Notes: generated by a model not told the origin, from the sequence alone. A stretch of 31,020 nucleotides of DNA from Anaerolineales bacterium (GCA_016928525.1 JAFGKO010000078.1:1-31020), one strand, 5' to 3'; positions 6,844 through 14,994 are shown, numbered from the stretch's first letter. Numbers and translations are program-made.

Positions 6844-7475
6844 TCTTCTACGGCAAACGCGTACTCTTCCTTGGCGCACACCCAGACGACATTGAGCTGG
6901 GCGCAGGCGCACTGATCCACAACATCCGCGGACAAAGCGAAATCCTGTGCGCGACGCTTTCCGACAACCAGAAAAACCCACTGCTAAAGAACGTGGTGCA
7001 AGAACACCGCGCCAGCATGGCGGTCTTGGGCGTTCCGGAAGACCACGACCTGATCGAAACCTTTGAAACGCGCAAGTTTCCGAACCTGCGCCAGGAAGTG
7101 CTGGAGTACCTGCTCAAACTACGGCGTGAGTTCAAACCACAGATCGTCTTCTGCCACAGTCAGAACGATATCCACCAAGACCACAACGTGGTGACCCAAG
7201 AAGCGCTGCGCGCCTACCGCGGTCTGACCCTGCTGGGCTTCGACGTGGTGCGATCGAGCTATAACTTCTTCCCACATTTCTTGGTCGAAGTGACCGCAGA
7301 GGATGTGGACAAGAAAATCGAAGCGCTGTCACAGTACAAGACCTATCACGACAGATACTACTTCGACCCAACTCTGCTACGCGCCACCATGGTCCGGCAC
7401 GGCACATTGGCCGAGCGGGATTACGCTGAGGGGTTCGATATCCTGCGCATCGTGGGGAAGTTCGAGACCTGCTAG
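6840..7475 (+). CDS. PIG-L/LmbE family deacetylase
   Basis: A 211-residue metal-dependent N-deacetylase of the PIG-L family. The zinc-binding AHPDDIELGAG motif is at residues 13-23 and the later histidine motif (HSQNDIHQDHNVV) near residue 105 supplies the third ligand. Family members remove acetyl groups from N-acetylglucosamine-type sugars in GPI, mycothiol, bacillithiol or antibiotic precursors. Which substrate applies here is unknown. The ATG at 6840 overlaps the stop of the methyltransferase gene by four bases. A hairpin terminator follows 37 bases after the stop. Confidence 0.88.
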   Translation: MIFYGKRVLFLGAHPDDIELGAGALIHNIRGQSEILCATLSDNQKNPLLKNVVQEHRASMAVLGVPEDHDLIETFETRKFPNLRQEVLEYLLKLRREFKPQIVFCHSQNDIHQDHNVVTQEALRAYRGLTLLGFDVVRSSYNFFPHFLVEVTAEDVDKKIEALSQYKTYHDRYYFDPTLLRATMVRHGTLAERDYAEGFDILRIVGKFETC

Positions 7476-7512
7476 CAAGCAAGTTGAAAATATCGACCTG
7501 TTCCACAAAACG

Positions 7513-7542
7513 CAAGTCCCCATCATCGTGTATGGGGACTTG
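7513..7542. terminator. Terminator between convergent genes
   Basis: CAAGTCCCCAT (7513-7523) and ATGGGGACTTG (7532-7542) form a perfect 11-bp stem with an 8-base loop. It sits between the convergent PIG-L and Rieske ferredoxin genes. The T tract is poor, so efficiency is uncertain. Confidence 0.65.
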
Positions 7543-7585
7543 TTGTATCCTAAAGATCATAAGAGACAGGGCCACGACGTAAAAG

Positions 7586-7933
7586 TCAGTCTTTTGGAAC
7601 TCCAATTTCAATGATCCCATCCACAATTCTGACCGGATAAGCCGGGATGTCAACGACGGCCGGCATGGACATCACTTTCCCTGTGCGGATATCGAACTCA
7701 GCGCCGTGACGGGGGCAGACGACATTGAAGCCCTCGATATCGCCATCGCCCAGCGGACCATCGTCATGGGTGCAGACGTCGCCAATCGCAAAGAGTTGCC
7801 CGGCAATGTTGAAGATGACAATGGGGGCATCGCCAATATCAACGAACATACGCTCGCCGTTCGGCAACTCTGATGCAGGAGCGATTGAGACAAATTCTAC
7901 TTTTTCTTCTTCAAGCTGTGTGTAGTTGAACAT
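7586..7933 (-). CDS. Rieske-type [2Fe-2S] ferredoxin
   Basis: A 115-residue soluble ferredoxin of the dioxygenase/NirD type. Both halves of the Rieske motif are present: CTHDDGPLG (about residues 61-69) and CPRHGAEFDIRTG (about 80-92), giving two Cys and two His ligands. The start at ATG 7933 has GAGGG just upstream; a GTG twelve bases earlier is also in frame. No oxygenase is encoded nearby. It is the last gene of the suf operon, so it may be a client, an electron donor or an accessory of Fe-S assembly. Rieske ferredoxin genes at the end of suf operons are known in other bacteria. Confidence 0.9.
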   Translation of the reverse strand: MFNYTQLEEEKVEFVSIAPASELPNGERMFVDIGDAPIVIFNIAGQLFAIGDVCTHDDGPLGDGDIEGFNVVCPRHGAEFDIRTGKVMSMPAVVDIPAYPVRIVDGIIEIGVPKD

Positions 7934-7971
7934 GGCCCTCACCACTTCGACTTAGCTCAGTGCAAGCCTAA

Positions 7972-7992
7972 CCCTCTTCCAGGGGGAGAGGG
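7972..7992. repeat. Hairpin between sufU and Rieske gene
   Basis: CCCTCT (7972-7977) pairs with AGAGGG (7987-7992), with further G/C pairing inward. No T tract follows, so it may be an RNA-processing or stability element, or a REP-like insertion. Confidence 0.5.
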
Positions 7993-8000
7993 GACATAAA

Positions 8001-8396
8001 TCATTCTACCAGATCGTCGCTGGCCTCACCCAGGCCGTAAACGCCCGCTTTGAGCACCTTGAGCGACAGTAAGGCGCATTTCAGGCGCACGGGGCCCAGT
8101 TCTATACCGAGCAGGTCGAGCACATCATCCTTGTTCATGGCTTTGACTTCATCCAACGATTTCCCATGAATAGACTCGACCAGCAGGTCTGCGGAGGCCT
8201 GCGAAATAGCGCAACCCTTCCCATCGAAGGCGGCTTCGGTCACTTTGTTGTCGCCATCCACACGGATCGTGATTTCGATGTGGTCACCGCACAGCGGGTT
8301 GTCGTCTTCGAATTGGATGTCATGTGGGTCAAGGTGTCCGCGGTAATGCGGGCTCTTGTAACGTTCGATGATCAGTTCACGGTAGAGGTCGTCCAT
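8001..8396 (-). CDS. sufU: SufU-like Fe-S scaffold/sulfur acceptor
   Basis: A 131-residue member of the IscU/SufU family. The ligand residues are Cys36 and Asp38 (NPLCGDHI), Cys62 (GKGCAIS) and Cys107 (VRLKCALLSLK). In Firmicutes SufU binds zinc and accepts persulfide sulfur from SufS. Here the C-terminal R-x-K-C motif is SufU-like, but the Cys62-Cys107 distance of 45 is close to IscU (43) and lacks the ~17-residue insert typical of Firmicutes SufU. The ATG at 8396 lies at the edge of a palindromic repeat and has no clear ribosome binding site. It follows sufS after a 90-base spacer within the suf operon. Confidence 0.92.
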   Translation of the reverse strand: MDDLYRELIIERYKSPHYRGHLDPHDIQFEDDNPLCGDHIEITIRVDGDNKVTEAAFDGKGCAISQASADLLVESIHGKSLDEVKAMNKDDVLDLLGIELGPVRLKCALLSLKVLKAGVYGLGEASDDLVE

Positions 8397-8400
8397 AATC

Positions 8401-8468
8401 GGTCTTATAAGTCGAACAGGTCTAAGTGGTCCTGCAGGTCGCGGTACGACCGATTAACCTGTAAGACC
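8401..8468. repeat. Long palindromic element between sufS and sufU
   Basis: Nested arms GGTCTT (8401-8406) plus ACAGGT (8416-8421) pair with ACCTGT (8457-8462) plus AAGACC (8463-8468). A second pairing, AATCGGTC (8397-8404) with GACCGATT (8448-8455), is possible, so two alternative folds compete. It overlaps the leader of sufU. Confidence 0.55.
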
Positions 8469-8486
8469 TTTTAAACTTGTCAGACT

Positions 8487-9713
8487 TCATCCAAAGATTT
8501 CCTTCACTTTATAAATTCCCTCGACCAGTTTATCCACTTCATCCTTCGTATTATACAGATAAAAACTGGCGCGCGAGGTGGCAGTGATACCAAACTTCTC
8601 GTGCAGGGGTTGGGCGCAGTGATGACCGGCGCGCACGGCGATGCCATCCCGGTCTAGGATCTGAGCCACGTCATGCGGATGCACACCATCGAAGGTAAAC
8701 GCAACCACCCCACCCTTGTGCTGCGCGCTGGGCCCGAACAGTTTCAGCCCCGGGATTTCTTCCAGTCGTTCGAGGGCATATTCCGTCATCTCATGCTCAT
8801 ACGCGGCAATGGCCTCCATCCCGACCGAGGTCAGATAATCCACTGCCGCCCCGAAACCGACCGCTTCGGCGATGGCTGGGGTTCCGGCTTCGAATTTGTG
8901 TGGCAGGGAATTGGAAACGAACTCGCGCAAGTGGACGGTCTTGATCATATCGCCGCCGCCCAGGAAAGGCGGCATCTCTTCCAGCAATTTCGTTTTGCCG
9001 TACAGGACACCGATGCCGGTCGGGCCGAGCATCTTGTGAGCTGAGAAGGCCAGGAAGTCTATATCCAAGGCCTGCACATCAACGGCAAAATGTGGCACGG
9101 ATTGGGCCCCGTCCACCAGGGTGAGCGCCCCAGCTTCGTGCGCCAGGCGGATGATCTCCGCGGCTGGGTTGATTGTGCCGAGGACGTTGGACATGTGCGC
9201 AAACGAGACCAGCTTCGGGCCCTGGTCCAGAAGCGCGCGGTAGGCATCCAGATCGAGCAGGCCGTCTTCGGTCACGGGGATGAATTCGAGGTGAATACCC
9301 CGTTCCGTTTTCAGCATGTGCCAGGGTACCAGGTTGGAATGATGTTCCATCTCGGTCAAGATGACCAGATCGCCGGATTGAAGGTTGGCGCGCGCCCAGG
9401 TATAAGCTACCAGGTTGATCGACTCAGTAGTGTTGCGGGTAAAAATGACCTGCCTGGCAGAGGGCGCGTTGATAAATTTCGCGACCTTTTCACGCGCATC
9501 TTCGTAGAGCGCGGTCGCCTCTTCAGCCAGGGTATGCACCCCGCGATTGATGTTGGCATTCGACCGGCGATAGAAAGCATCCATCGTCTCGATGACAGCA
9601 ACCGGCTTTTGGGAGGTAGCCGTCGAATCGAGATAGACCACGGGGACACCAGGCCGTATCTCGCGGTTTAGGATGGGAAAGTCAGCACGAATGCGGGAAA
9701 CGTCAAAGCCCAT
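8487..9713 (-). CDS. sufS: Cysteine desulfurase SufS
   Basis: A 408-residue PLP enzyme that takes sulfur from cysteine as an enzyme persulfide. The PLP lysine lies in DFLAFSAHKMLGPTGIG (near residue 225) and the active cysteine in RAGHHCAQPLHEKFG (near 362), which marks the type II SufS/CsdA group. Other conserved stretches are NINRGVHTLAEEAT, TRNTTESINLVAY and LTEMEHHSNLVPW. The start at ATG 9713 lies 14 bases after the stop of the preceding 99-aa gene; a longer frame would overlap that gene. No strong ribosome binding site is seen, so translational coupling is likely. It works with SufU, encoded next. Confidence 0.95.
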   Translation of the reverse strand: MGFDVSRIRADFPILNREIRPGVPVVYLDSTATSQKPVAVIETMDAFYRRSNANINRGVHTLAEEATALYEDAREKVAKFINAPSARQVIFTRNTTESINLVAYTWARANLQSGDLVILTEMEHHSNLVPWHMLKTERGIHLEFIPVTEDGLLDLDAYRALLDQGPKLVSFAHMSNVLGTINPAAEIIRLAHEAGALTLVDGAQSVPHFAVDVQALDIDFLAFSAHKMLGPTGIGVLYGKTKLLEEMPPFLGGGDMIKTVHLREFVSNSLPHKFEAGTPAIAEAVGFGAAVDYLTSVGMEAIAAYEHEMTEYALERLEEIPGLKLFGPSAQHKGGVVAFTFDGVHPHDVAQILDRDGIAVRAGHHCAQPLHEKFGITATSRASFYLYNTKDEVDKLVEGIYKVKEIFG

Positions 9714-9727
9714 TGTCGTAACCAGTT

Positions 9728-10027
9728 CTAGTAATCTGGGATCTCTGCTTCTTTTTTCTTGGACTTCTTGCCCGGTAACGGGCGGATATGCTCCGAAGTA
9801 ACCGGATACCATAAGATGCGATCCGGCACCATCCAGCCATCGGTTAAGAACACATTGCTGCGAAACTGCACAGCAATCATCTTGTTATCGATTTGGACAA
9901 TCATGCCTTTCAACCAGCCGCGTGTGCGGTCTTTGTCTTTTTCATGATCACAGTAAACCTCCACAGTTTCCCCTACTTCAAAGGAGTGTTCTTCCTCTGG
10001 ATCACGCATATATGAAAATTGACCCAT
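9728..10027 (-). CDS. Small SH3/Tudor-like protein of the suf operon, 99 aa
   Basis: I do not recognise this protein by name. After a short acidic start, residues ~15-70 show alternating short strands with conserved-looking tryptophan, glycine and aspartate turns (FEVGETVEVYCDHEKD, GWLKGMIVQIDNKMIAVQF, DGWMVPDRILWYP), the pattern of a small beta-barrel such as an SH3, Tudor or agenet domain. The tail is lysine-rich (GKKSKKKEAE). The ATG at 10027 has GGAGG four bases upstream. It sits between sufD and sufS on the same strand, 14 bases before sufS, possibly with its own promoter at 10112-10142. A role in Fe-S assembly is inferred from position only. Confidence 0.78.
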   Translation of the reverse strand: MGQFSYMRDPEEEHSFEVGETVEVYCDHEKDKDRTRGWLKGMIVQIDNKMIAVQFRSNVFLTDGWMVPDRILWYPVTSEHIRPLPGKKSKKKEAEIPDY

Positions 10028-10111
10028 TCGACCTCCCCGCGCCGAGCGACGATCACCGATGCCCGGCACATTTCGATTTGAACGTAATGTCGCCATTCTC
10101 TGCCTCAATTT

Positions 10112-10142
10112 ATTATAGAGTAATTTCTTGCTTTGTGCACAA
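10112..10142 (-). promoter_or_regulatory. Candidate internal promoter of suf operon
   Basis: On the minus strand a perfect TATAAT (10112-10117) is preceded by TTGTGC (10137-10142) at a long 19-base spacing. It lies in the 156-base gap between sufD and the 99-aa gene and could drive that gene with sufS, sufU and the Rieske gene. Confidence 0.4.
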
Positions 10143-10183
10143 TATTCGTTTTTGTTCTAAGGCCAGCGACTCTCCAGCGGCCA

Positions 10184-11527
10184 TTAGCCTGACATCTTCT
10201 GAAGAATTGCGGCCTGGAACCGTTCCCTTACACCCTCAAAAGGTATGCGCTGCATAATCGGGTCGAAGAAACCTTCTACGATCAAGCGTTCCGCTTCTTT
10301 CTGCGGAATACCGCGCGATTTCAAATAGAAAAGCGGCTCTTCTTCCATTTTGCCAACCGTCGCACCGTGCGTGCAACGGACATCGTCCGCCATGATCTCA
10401 AGGCCTGGGATCGAGTCGGCACGCGCCTGGTCGCTCAGAACCAGGTTACGGTTAGCCTGGTAGCCGTCCGTTTTCTGCGCGCCGGGCGCGACATAGATCA
10501 TGCCCTGCCAGACCGAACGGCTCTTGCCCTTGAGCGCACCCTTGAACAGCAGATCGCTGGTGGTGTTGGGGGCAAAGTGGTTCTGCTGGGTGTCGTGGTC
10601 GAGGTGCTGGTTCCCATCCGTAAAGTAGAACCCGGACATGCGACCCGTCGAACCCTGACCGGCCAAGTCGAGCTCGGTGAAGTTCTTGGTCAGGTGCGAA
10701 CCAATAGCGCCGAATATCCAGTCCAGGTTGGCATCGCGTTCCACGCGTGCACGTTCGTGGCTGAAATTCCAGACGTGCTTGCCCCACGATTGCAACTCGA
10801 CAAATTTCAAGTTCGCGCCTTGTTCGACTTTGATCTCCACAATCCCAGCGTGCATGGTATTTGCGCCGGTTTCGGTCGGTGAAGCGGACTCGTGGACATA
10901 GGTCACGGAAGCGCCTTCGTCCACCAGCACCAGCAAATGCGAGATATAGGCGAACGCGCCCGGCCCCCACAGGACGCTGTGCAACGGTTGTTCGACCTGC
11001 ACGTTTTTAGGGACGTAGAGCACGATCCCGTTCTGGGACAACGCGCCTGCCAGCGCAGCAAATTTACCTTCTTCCGGTTTGACGATTTCACCAAGGATAC
11101 GTCCTACCAGTTCAGGGTATTTCTCCTGAGCAGTCTTCAAATCGGTAAAGACAACACCTTGCTTTGCAATCGACTCGTCCAGGTCGATCTCCGCGCCGCC
11201 GGGGGTGAGCACAATCTGTCCGCCGTGCTGGTCAGCGACCAGGGGTTTGAGCAAATCAGCAGGGACGGTGGGCAGGTCTTCGTATGCACCATCCTTAGGT
11301 AATACGAATGAGTCTACGGGCAGGTTGCGCAAGTCCGTGCGACGCCAGGGCTCCTCGGTCGTCTTTGGCAGGGACAGGCGCTTAAACGCATCCCAGGCCT
11401 GGGTCCGGTAGGAAGCAAGTGATTTATCCTTCAGGGTTGGAACGTCCGCCTGGGTGAAGGTAAACTCCCGGGCGGCCGAATCGGTTCGTCTTGTTCTGGA
11501 TACAACTACTTTGGGTTTGTCTGTCAT
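10184..11527 (-). CDS. sufD: Fe-S cluster assembly protein SufD
   Basis: A 447-residue protein of the SufB/SufD beta-helix family that forms the SufBC2D scaffold. The N-terminal helical part has the EEPWRRTDLRNLP signature (about residues 58-70). The C-terminal core carries DDVRCTHGATVG, whose histidine matches the cluster-binding His of E. coli SufD, and the closing EAERLIVEGFF. It lies 74 bases after sufB, with a palindrome in between. The ATG at 11527 has only a weak GAGA upstream. SufD rather than SufB is assigned because it lacks the SufB-type central block and because a clear SufB is encoded just upstream. Confidence 0.95.
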   Translation of the reverse strand: MTDKPKVVVSRTRRTDSAAREFTFTQADVPTLKDKSLASYRTQAWDAFKRLSLPKTTEEPWRRTDLRNLPVDSFVLPKDGAYEDLPTVPADLLKPLVADQHGGQIVLTPGGAEIDLDESIAKQGVVFTDLKTAQEKYPELVGRILGEIVKPEEGKFAALAGALSQNGIVLYVPKNVQVEQPLHSVLWGPGAFAYISHLLVLVDEGASVTYVHESASPTETGANTMHAGIVEIKVEQGANLKFVELQSWGKHVWNFSHERARVERDANLDWIFGAIGSHLTKNFTELDLAGQGSTGRMSGFYFTDGNQHLDHDTQQNHFAPNTTSDLLFKGALKGKSRSVWQGMIYVAPGAQKTDGYQANRNLVLSDQARADSIPGLEIMADDVRCTHGATVGKMEEEPLFYLKSRGIPQKEAERLIVEGFFDPIMQRIPFEGVRERFQAAILQKMSG

Positions 11528-11550
11528 GCGTTTTTTCTCGTTGAAGGCTT

Positions 11551-11594
11551 AAAGTTAGAAGTTGAAAGGACATACATTTTCAACTTGCAACTTT
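11551..11594. repeat. Hairpin between sufB and sufD
   Basis: AAGTTGAAA (11559-11567) pairs with TTTCAACTT (11578-11586), and outer AAAGTT (11551-11556) with AACTTT (11589-11594). It sits in the spacer just upstream of sufD on the transcript. Confidence 0.6.
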
Positions 11595-11601
11595 CCACTT
11601 T

Positions 11602-13005
11602 TTACCCGATTGAACCTTCCATCTGCAACTGGATCAGGCGGTTCATTTCGACGGCGTATTCCATGGGCAGTTCCTTGACCAGCGGCTCGATGAAGCCGGA
11701 TACGACCATGGTGGTGGCCTCTTCCTCGCTCAGGCCGCGGGACATGAGATAGAAGAGCTGTTCTTCGCCGACCTTGGAGACCGAGGCCTCGTGGCCGATG
11801 GTGACATCGTCCTCATCGATCTCGATGTAAGGGTAGGTGTCCGATTGCGACTGCGGGTCGAGCAGCAGCGCGTCACAGACCACGTTGGATTTGACGCCCT
11901 TGGCGCCCTTGTAGACCTTGAGCAGGCCGCGGTAGGAAGCGCGCCCGCCGGACTTGCTGATGGACTTGGAGATAACCTTGCTGGTGGTGTTGGGCGCAAA
12001 ATGCACCATCTTGCTGCCGGCATCCTGGTGCTGGCCGGCGCCGGCGAAAGCCATCGACAGCATTTCTCCATGCGCGCCAGGTTCCATCAGGTAGCAGGAA
12101 GGGTATTTCATGGTCACCTTCGAGCCCAGGTTGGCATCCACCCATTCATGGGTGCCGTTTTCATATACCTTCGCGCGCTGGGTCACCAGGTTGTAGACGT
12201 TGGTGGACCAGTTCTGGATGGTGGTATAGCGTGAGCGCGCGCCCTTCTTGACCACGATCTCGATCACACCCGAGTGGAACGAATCGGTGGTGTACTGCGG
12301 GGCGGTGCAGCCTTCCACGTAGTGCACCTGCGCGCCTTCGTCCACGATGATCAGCGAACGCTCGAACTGGCCGACGTTGGCGATGTTCAGGCGGAAATAG
12401 GCCTGCAAGGGCAAATCCACTTTGACGCCCTTGGGCACGTACACGAACGACCCGCCCGACCAGACGGCGCTGTTGAGCGCAGCCAGCGCATTGTCCTCGA
12501 TCGGGATGACCGTGCCAAAATGCTCGCGGAACAGGTCCGGGTGCTGGCGCAGGCCATCTTCGATCGACAAGAAGATCACGCCCTGTTTTTCGAGATGTTC
12601 CTGGATGGAATGATACACCATCTCGGATTCATACTGCGCGCCCACGCCGGCCAGGAACTTCTGCTCGGCTTCAGGAATGCCCAGTTTGTTGAAGGTGTTC
12701 TTGATGTCATCCGGCACATCGTCCCAGTTCTTTTCGCTGCCCTGGGTCGGCTTGACATAGTAAAAAATATTATCCAGATCCAGGCCAGACAGGTCTGCGC
12801 CCCAGGTGGGCATGGGCCGGCTCTGGAAATGCGCTAATGCCTTCAAACGGAAATCAAGCATCCACTGCGGCTCTTCTTTCATGCGCGAAATATTTTCCAC
12901 CACTGCACGGCTCAGCCCTCTTTCGGACTTGTAGACATAATTTTCCGGGTCGTGGAAACCGTATTTATATTGTCCGATATCTTCTAGAAGTTTCTCGTCA
13001 CTCAT
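11602..13005 (-). CDS. sufB: Fe-S cluster assembly protein SufB
   Basis: A 467-residue SufB, the main scaffold subunit of SufBC2D on which the cluster forms. Typical blocks are YKYGF near residue 15, the [19 protein letters not shown] region (~110), [30 protein letters not shown] with a conserved cysteine, [25 protein letters not shown], and the C-terminal [12 protein letters not shown]...[21 protein letters not shown]. The length is standard. The ATG at 13005 has AAGGAG seven bases upstream. It follows sufC after a 92-base spacer that holds simple repeats and a hairpin. Confidence 0.97.
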   Translation of the reverse strand: MSDEKLLEDIGQYKYGFHDPENYVYKSERGLSRAVVENISRMKEEPQWMLDFRLKALAHFQSRPMPTWGADLSGLDLDNIFYYVKPTQGSEKNWDDVPDDIKNTFNKLGIPEAEQKFLAGVGAQYESEMVYHSIQEHLEKQGVIFLSIEDGLRQHPDLFREHFGTVIPIEDNALAALNSAVWSGGSFVYVPKGVKVDLPLQAYFRLNIANVGQFERSLIIVDEGAQVHYVEGCTAPQYTTDSFHSGVIEIVVKKGARSRYTTIQNWSTNVYNLVTQRAKVYENGTHEWVDANLGSKVTMKYPSCYLMEPGAHGEMLSMAFAGAGQHQDAGSKMVHFAPNTTSKVISKSISKSGGRASYRGLLKVYKGAKGVKSNVVCDALLLDPQSQSDTYPYIEIDEDDVTIGHEASVSKVGEEQLFYLMSRGLSEEEATTMVVSGFIEPLVKELPMEYAVEMNRLIQLQMEGSIG

Positions 13006-13018
13006 TTTTCACTCCTTA

Positions 13019-13068
13019 GAGAATAGAGAATAGAGAGTGGAGAGTAGCTACCCATAAAGACTACTCTC
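13019..13068. repeat. Simple repeat and hairpin between sufC and sufB
   Basis: Tandem GAGAATA units (13019-13033) run into GAGAGTAG (13040-13047), which pairs with CTACTCTC (13061-13068). It lies in the intercistronic spacer of the suf operon, just upstream of the sufB ribosome binding site. Confidence 0.6.
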
Positions 13069-13097
13069 TGGTCATCTAATCTCTAAGTCACTGTTTC

Positions 13098-13874
13098 TTA
13101 TCCTTCGGGGACGCTGTCGTATTTCTCGCGCACCCAATCGTAGCCATGCTCTTCCAGGTGCAGGGCCAGGTCGGGGCCGCCGGATTCGACGATCTTCCCG
13201 TCCAGCATGATGTGGACGAAGTCCGGTTTGATGTAATTCAGCAGGCGCTGGTAGTGTGTGATGACCAGCACGCCCATCTCCGGACCCATCAGGGCGTTGA
13301 CACCGTCCGCGACAACGCGCAGCGCATCGATATCCAGGCCCGAATCTGTTTCGTCCAGAATGGCAATTTCCGGCTTGAGAGTCGCCATCTGCAAAATCTC
13401 GGCCCGTTTCTTTTCTCCGCCCGAAAAACCATCGTTCAGGTAGCGTCCGGCAAAGTTGTGATCCATTTTCAGCAGGGACATCTGCTCCTTGAGCGTCTTT
13501 CGGAACTCGGGGATGGGCACGCCCTTATCTTCGGGGTTCTCAACCCGGCGGCGGGCGTTCAACGCGGAGCGCAGGAAGTTGGCCACGGTCACGCCGGGGA
13601 TGGCAACCGGGTACTGGAAGGCCAGGAACAGGCCCAGGCGCGAACGCTCGTCCGGCTCCAGCTCGAGGATGTTCTCGCCCTTGAACCAGACCTCCCCACC
13701 GGTCACTTCGTAGTTGGGATGTCCCATCAACGTATAAGCCAGCGTGGACTTGCCGGTCCCGTTGGGGCCCATAATGGCGTGAATCTCACCCTGTTTAACA
13801 GTAAGGTCAAGACCTTTCAAGATTTCCTTGTCTTCGATATTGACATGCAGGTTCTTGATAACCAGTTCAGACAT
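13098..13874 (-). CDS. sufC: Fe-S assembly ATPase SufC
   Basis: A 258-residue cytosolic ABC-type ATPase of the SufBC2D complex. Visible motifs are Walker [10 protein letters not shown] (near residue 35), Q-loop in [12 protein letters not shown], the signature [12 protein letters not shown] (~145), Walker [13 protein letters not shown] (~170) and the switch histidine in VITHYQRLL (~205). The DETDSGLD sequence is typical of SufC. I chose ATG 13874 because AGGAG lies five to six bases upstream; the longer reading adds eight non-conserved residues. It is the first gene of the operon, preceded by a strong promoter and a leader hairpin. Confidence 0.96.
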   Translation of the reverse strand: MSELVIKNLHVNIEDKEILKGLDLTVKQGEIHAIMGPNGTGKSTLAYTLMGHPNYEVTGGEVWFKGENILELEPDERSRLGLFLAFQYPVAIPGVTVANFLRSALNARRRVENPEDKGVPIPEFRKTLKEQMSLLKMDHNFAGRYLNDGFSGGEKKRAEILQMATLKPEIAILDETDSGLDIDALRVVADGVNALMGPEMGVLVITHYQRLLNYIKPDFVHIMLDGKIVESGGPDLALHLEEHGYDWVREKYDSVPEG

Positions 13875-13887
13875 GCATACTCCTTGT

Positions 13888-13911
13888 AAAAAAATCACCG
13901 CCAGCGGGCGG
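13888..13911 (-). terminator. Terminator-like hairpin in the sufC leader
   Basis: On the minus strand CCGCC (13907-13911) pairs with GGCGG (13898-13902), followed by TGA and seven T residues (13888-13894). It lies between the promoter (13929-13957) and the sufC ribosome binding site, the position of an attenuator. The stem is only five GC pairs, so strength is uncertain. Confidence 0.5.
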
Positions 13912-13928
13912 AAGTTGTCACATTAGGA

Positions 13929-13957
13929 ATTATAGCAAAATGGGGGGAATATGTCAA
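13929..13957 (-). promoter_or_regulatory. suf operon promoter
   Basis: On the minus strand TTGACA (13952-13957), a 17-base spacer and TATAAT (13929-13934) match the sigma-70 consensus perfectly. Transcription would start near 13922, leaving a ~48-base leader before sufC. The sequence around the -35 box (13952-13969) matches the sufR promoter at 15 of 18 positions. Confidence 0.85.
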
Positions 13958-14017
13958 TATTTATGATAATTTTCTAGTAAATTACACCGTAACTGCCTGT
14001 ATTGCAGAGGATAGTGT

Positions 14018-14044
14018 TTGCACAAGAATAATTTCCTGTATACT
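14018..14044 (+). promoter_or_regulatory. Candidate promoter of diheme cytochrome c gene
   Basis: TTGCAC (14018-14023) and TATACT (14039-14044) are separated by a short 15-base spacer, 29 bases before the start codon. The spacing is below optimum, so it may be weak or activator-dependent. Confidence 0.4.
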
Positions 14045-14072
14045 CAATATAAAATTGAGCGGGAGGAACGAA

Positions 14073-14981
14073 ATGAAATCAATTCTGAAGTGGATAGGTG
14101 TCTCCATCGGGGCATTGGTCAGTGTGCTTATCCTGGCCAATATCGTTCTGTATGCGCTTGGGGAGGCGCGTCTGAAGAAGGCTTACATCGTGCCAGAAGA
14201 GTCATTAAGCATCCCATCTGACAATGAATCACTCACGGAAGGCAAACGCATCTTCCAGTATCGGGGCTGCGAGGCTTGTCATGGCGAGCAACTGCAAGGA
14301 CTGGTTTACCTGGACAATCCGGCCATCGGGCAGGTCATTACGCCGAATCTGACGACCGGCGAAGGCGGCATCGATTCGCAACGCACGGACGAGGACCTGC
14401 TCCGATCCATCCGACATGGCATCCGCCCAGATCGAACACCGCTGCTCTTCATGCCCTCTACTGAGTTCTATTACCTGAGCGACAAAGATCTGGGCAGAGT
14501 TATTGCCTACATCCGCAGTGTTCGGCCAGTGGATAACGAAATGCCGCCTAGCAGTCTTTCGGTCACGGGACGTATCGTAATGAACATCACGAAAGAGATT
14601 ACCTTCCTACCCGCGGAATTGATCCCTCACGATGCTCCACGTCCAGTCGCGCCAGAACCGGACATCACTCCCGAGTATGGCGAGTACCTGTCTCACTCTT
14701 GCAAAGTCTGCCACGGTTTGACACTCTCCGGCGGGGAGATTCTCGGCTTTCCCCCCGAATGGCCACCCGCACCGAATCTGACAGCCGGCAAAGGCAGCCG
14801 CCTGCCTGCGTGGGGTGAGGAAGGCTTCATCGAAATCATTAAGACCGGCCAAAAACATGGGCGCACGATTAACCCGGATTATATGCCCTGGGAATCCTAC
14901 CGGCACATGACGGAGGACGAATTGCGGGCGGTATATACTTACCTGCAATCCCTTCCACCAAAAGATTTTGGCAACCACTAA
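14073..14981 (+). CDS. Membrane-anchored diheme cytochrome c
   Basis: A 302-residue electron carrier predicted on the outer face of the membrane. A single hydrophobic segment (about residues 7-27) anchors it. Two class I cytochrome c domains follow, each with one haem site: CEACH near residue 66 and CKVCH near residue 213. Each domain closes with a family-typical helix (DLGRVIAYIRSV and ELRAVYTYLQSLPP), and methionine-rich stretches (e.g. NPDYMPWESY) could supply the distal ligand. The ATG at 14073 has GGAGG six bases upstream. It is divergent from the suf operon and upstream of sufR; there is no obvious shared transcript with either. Similar diheme proteins serve alcohol dehydrogenases and terminal oxidases, but no partner is adjacent. 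Confidence 0.87.
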   Translation: MKSILKWIGVSIGALVSVLILANIVLYALGEARLKKAYIVPEESLSIPSDNESLTEGKRIFQYRGCEACHGEQLQGLVYLDNPAIGQVITPNLTTGEGGIDSQRTDEDLLRSIRHGIRPDRTPLLFMPSTEFYYLSDKDLGRVIAYIRSVRPVDNEMPPSSLSVTGRIVMNITKEITFLPAELIPHDAPRPVAPEPDITPEYGEYLSHSCKVCHGLTLSGGEILGFPPEWPPAPNLTAGKGSRLPAWGEEGFIEIIKTGQKHGRTINPDYMPWESYRHMTEDELRAVYTYLQSLPPKDFGNH

Positions 14982-14994
14982 ATTTTTATGATAT

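Noticed and set aside
9090..9671. 193-codon plus-strand ORF
   Set aside because: It is an antisense shadow of sufS.
12274..12837. 187-codon plus-strand ORF
   Set aside because: It is an antisense shadow of sufB, produced by biased codon use in a GC-rich gene.
13146..13889. 247-codon plus-strand ORF
   Set aside because: It lies opposite sufC across its whole length and has no family features.
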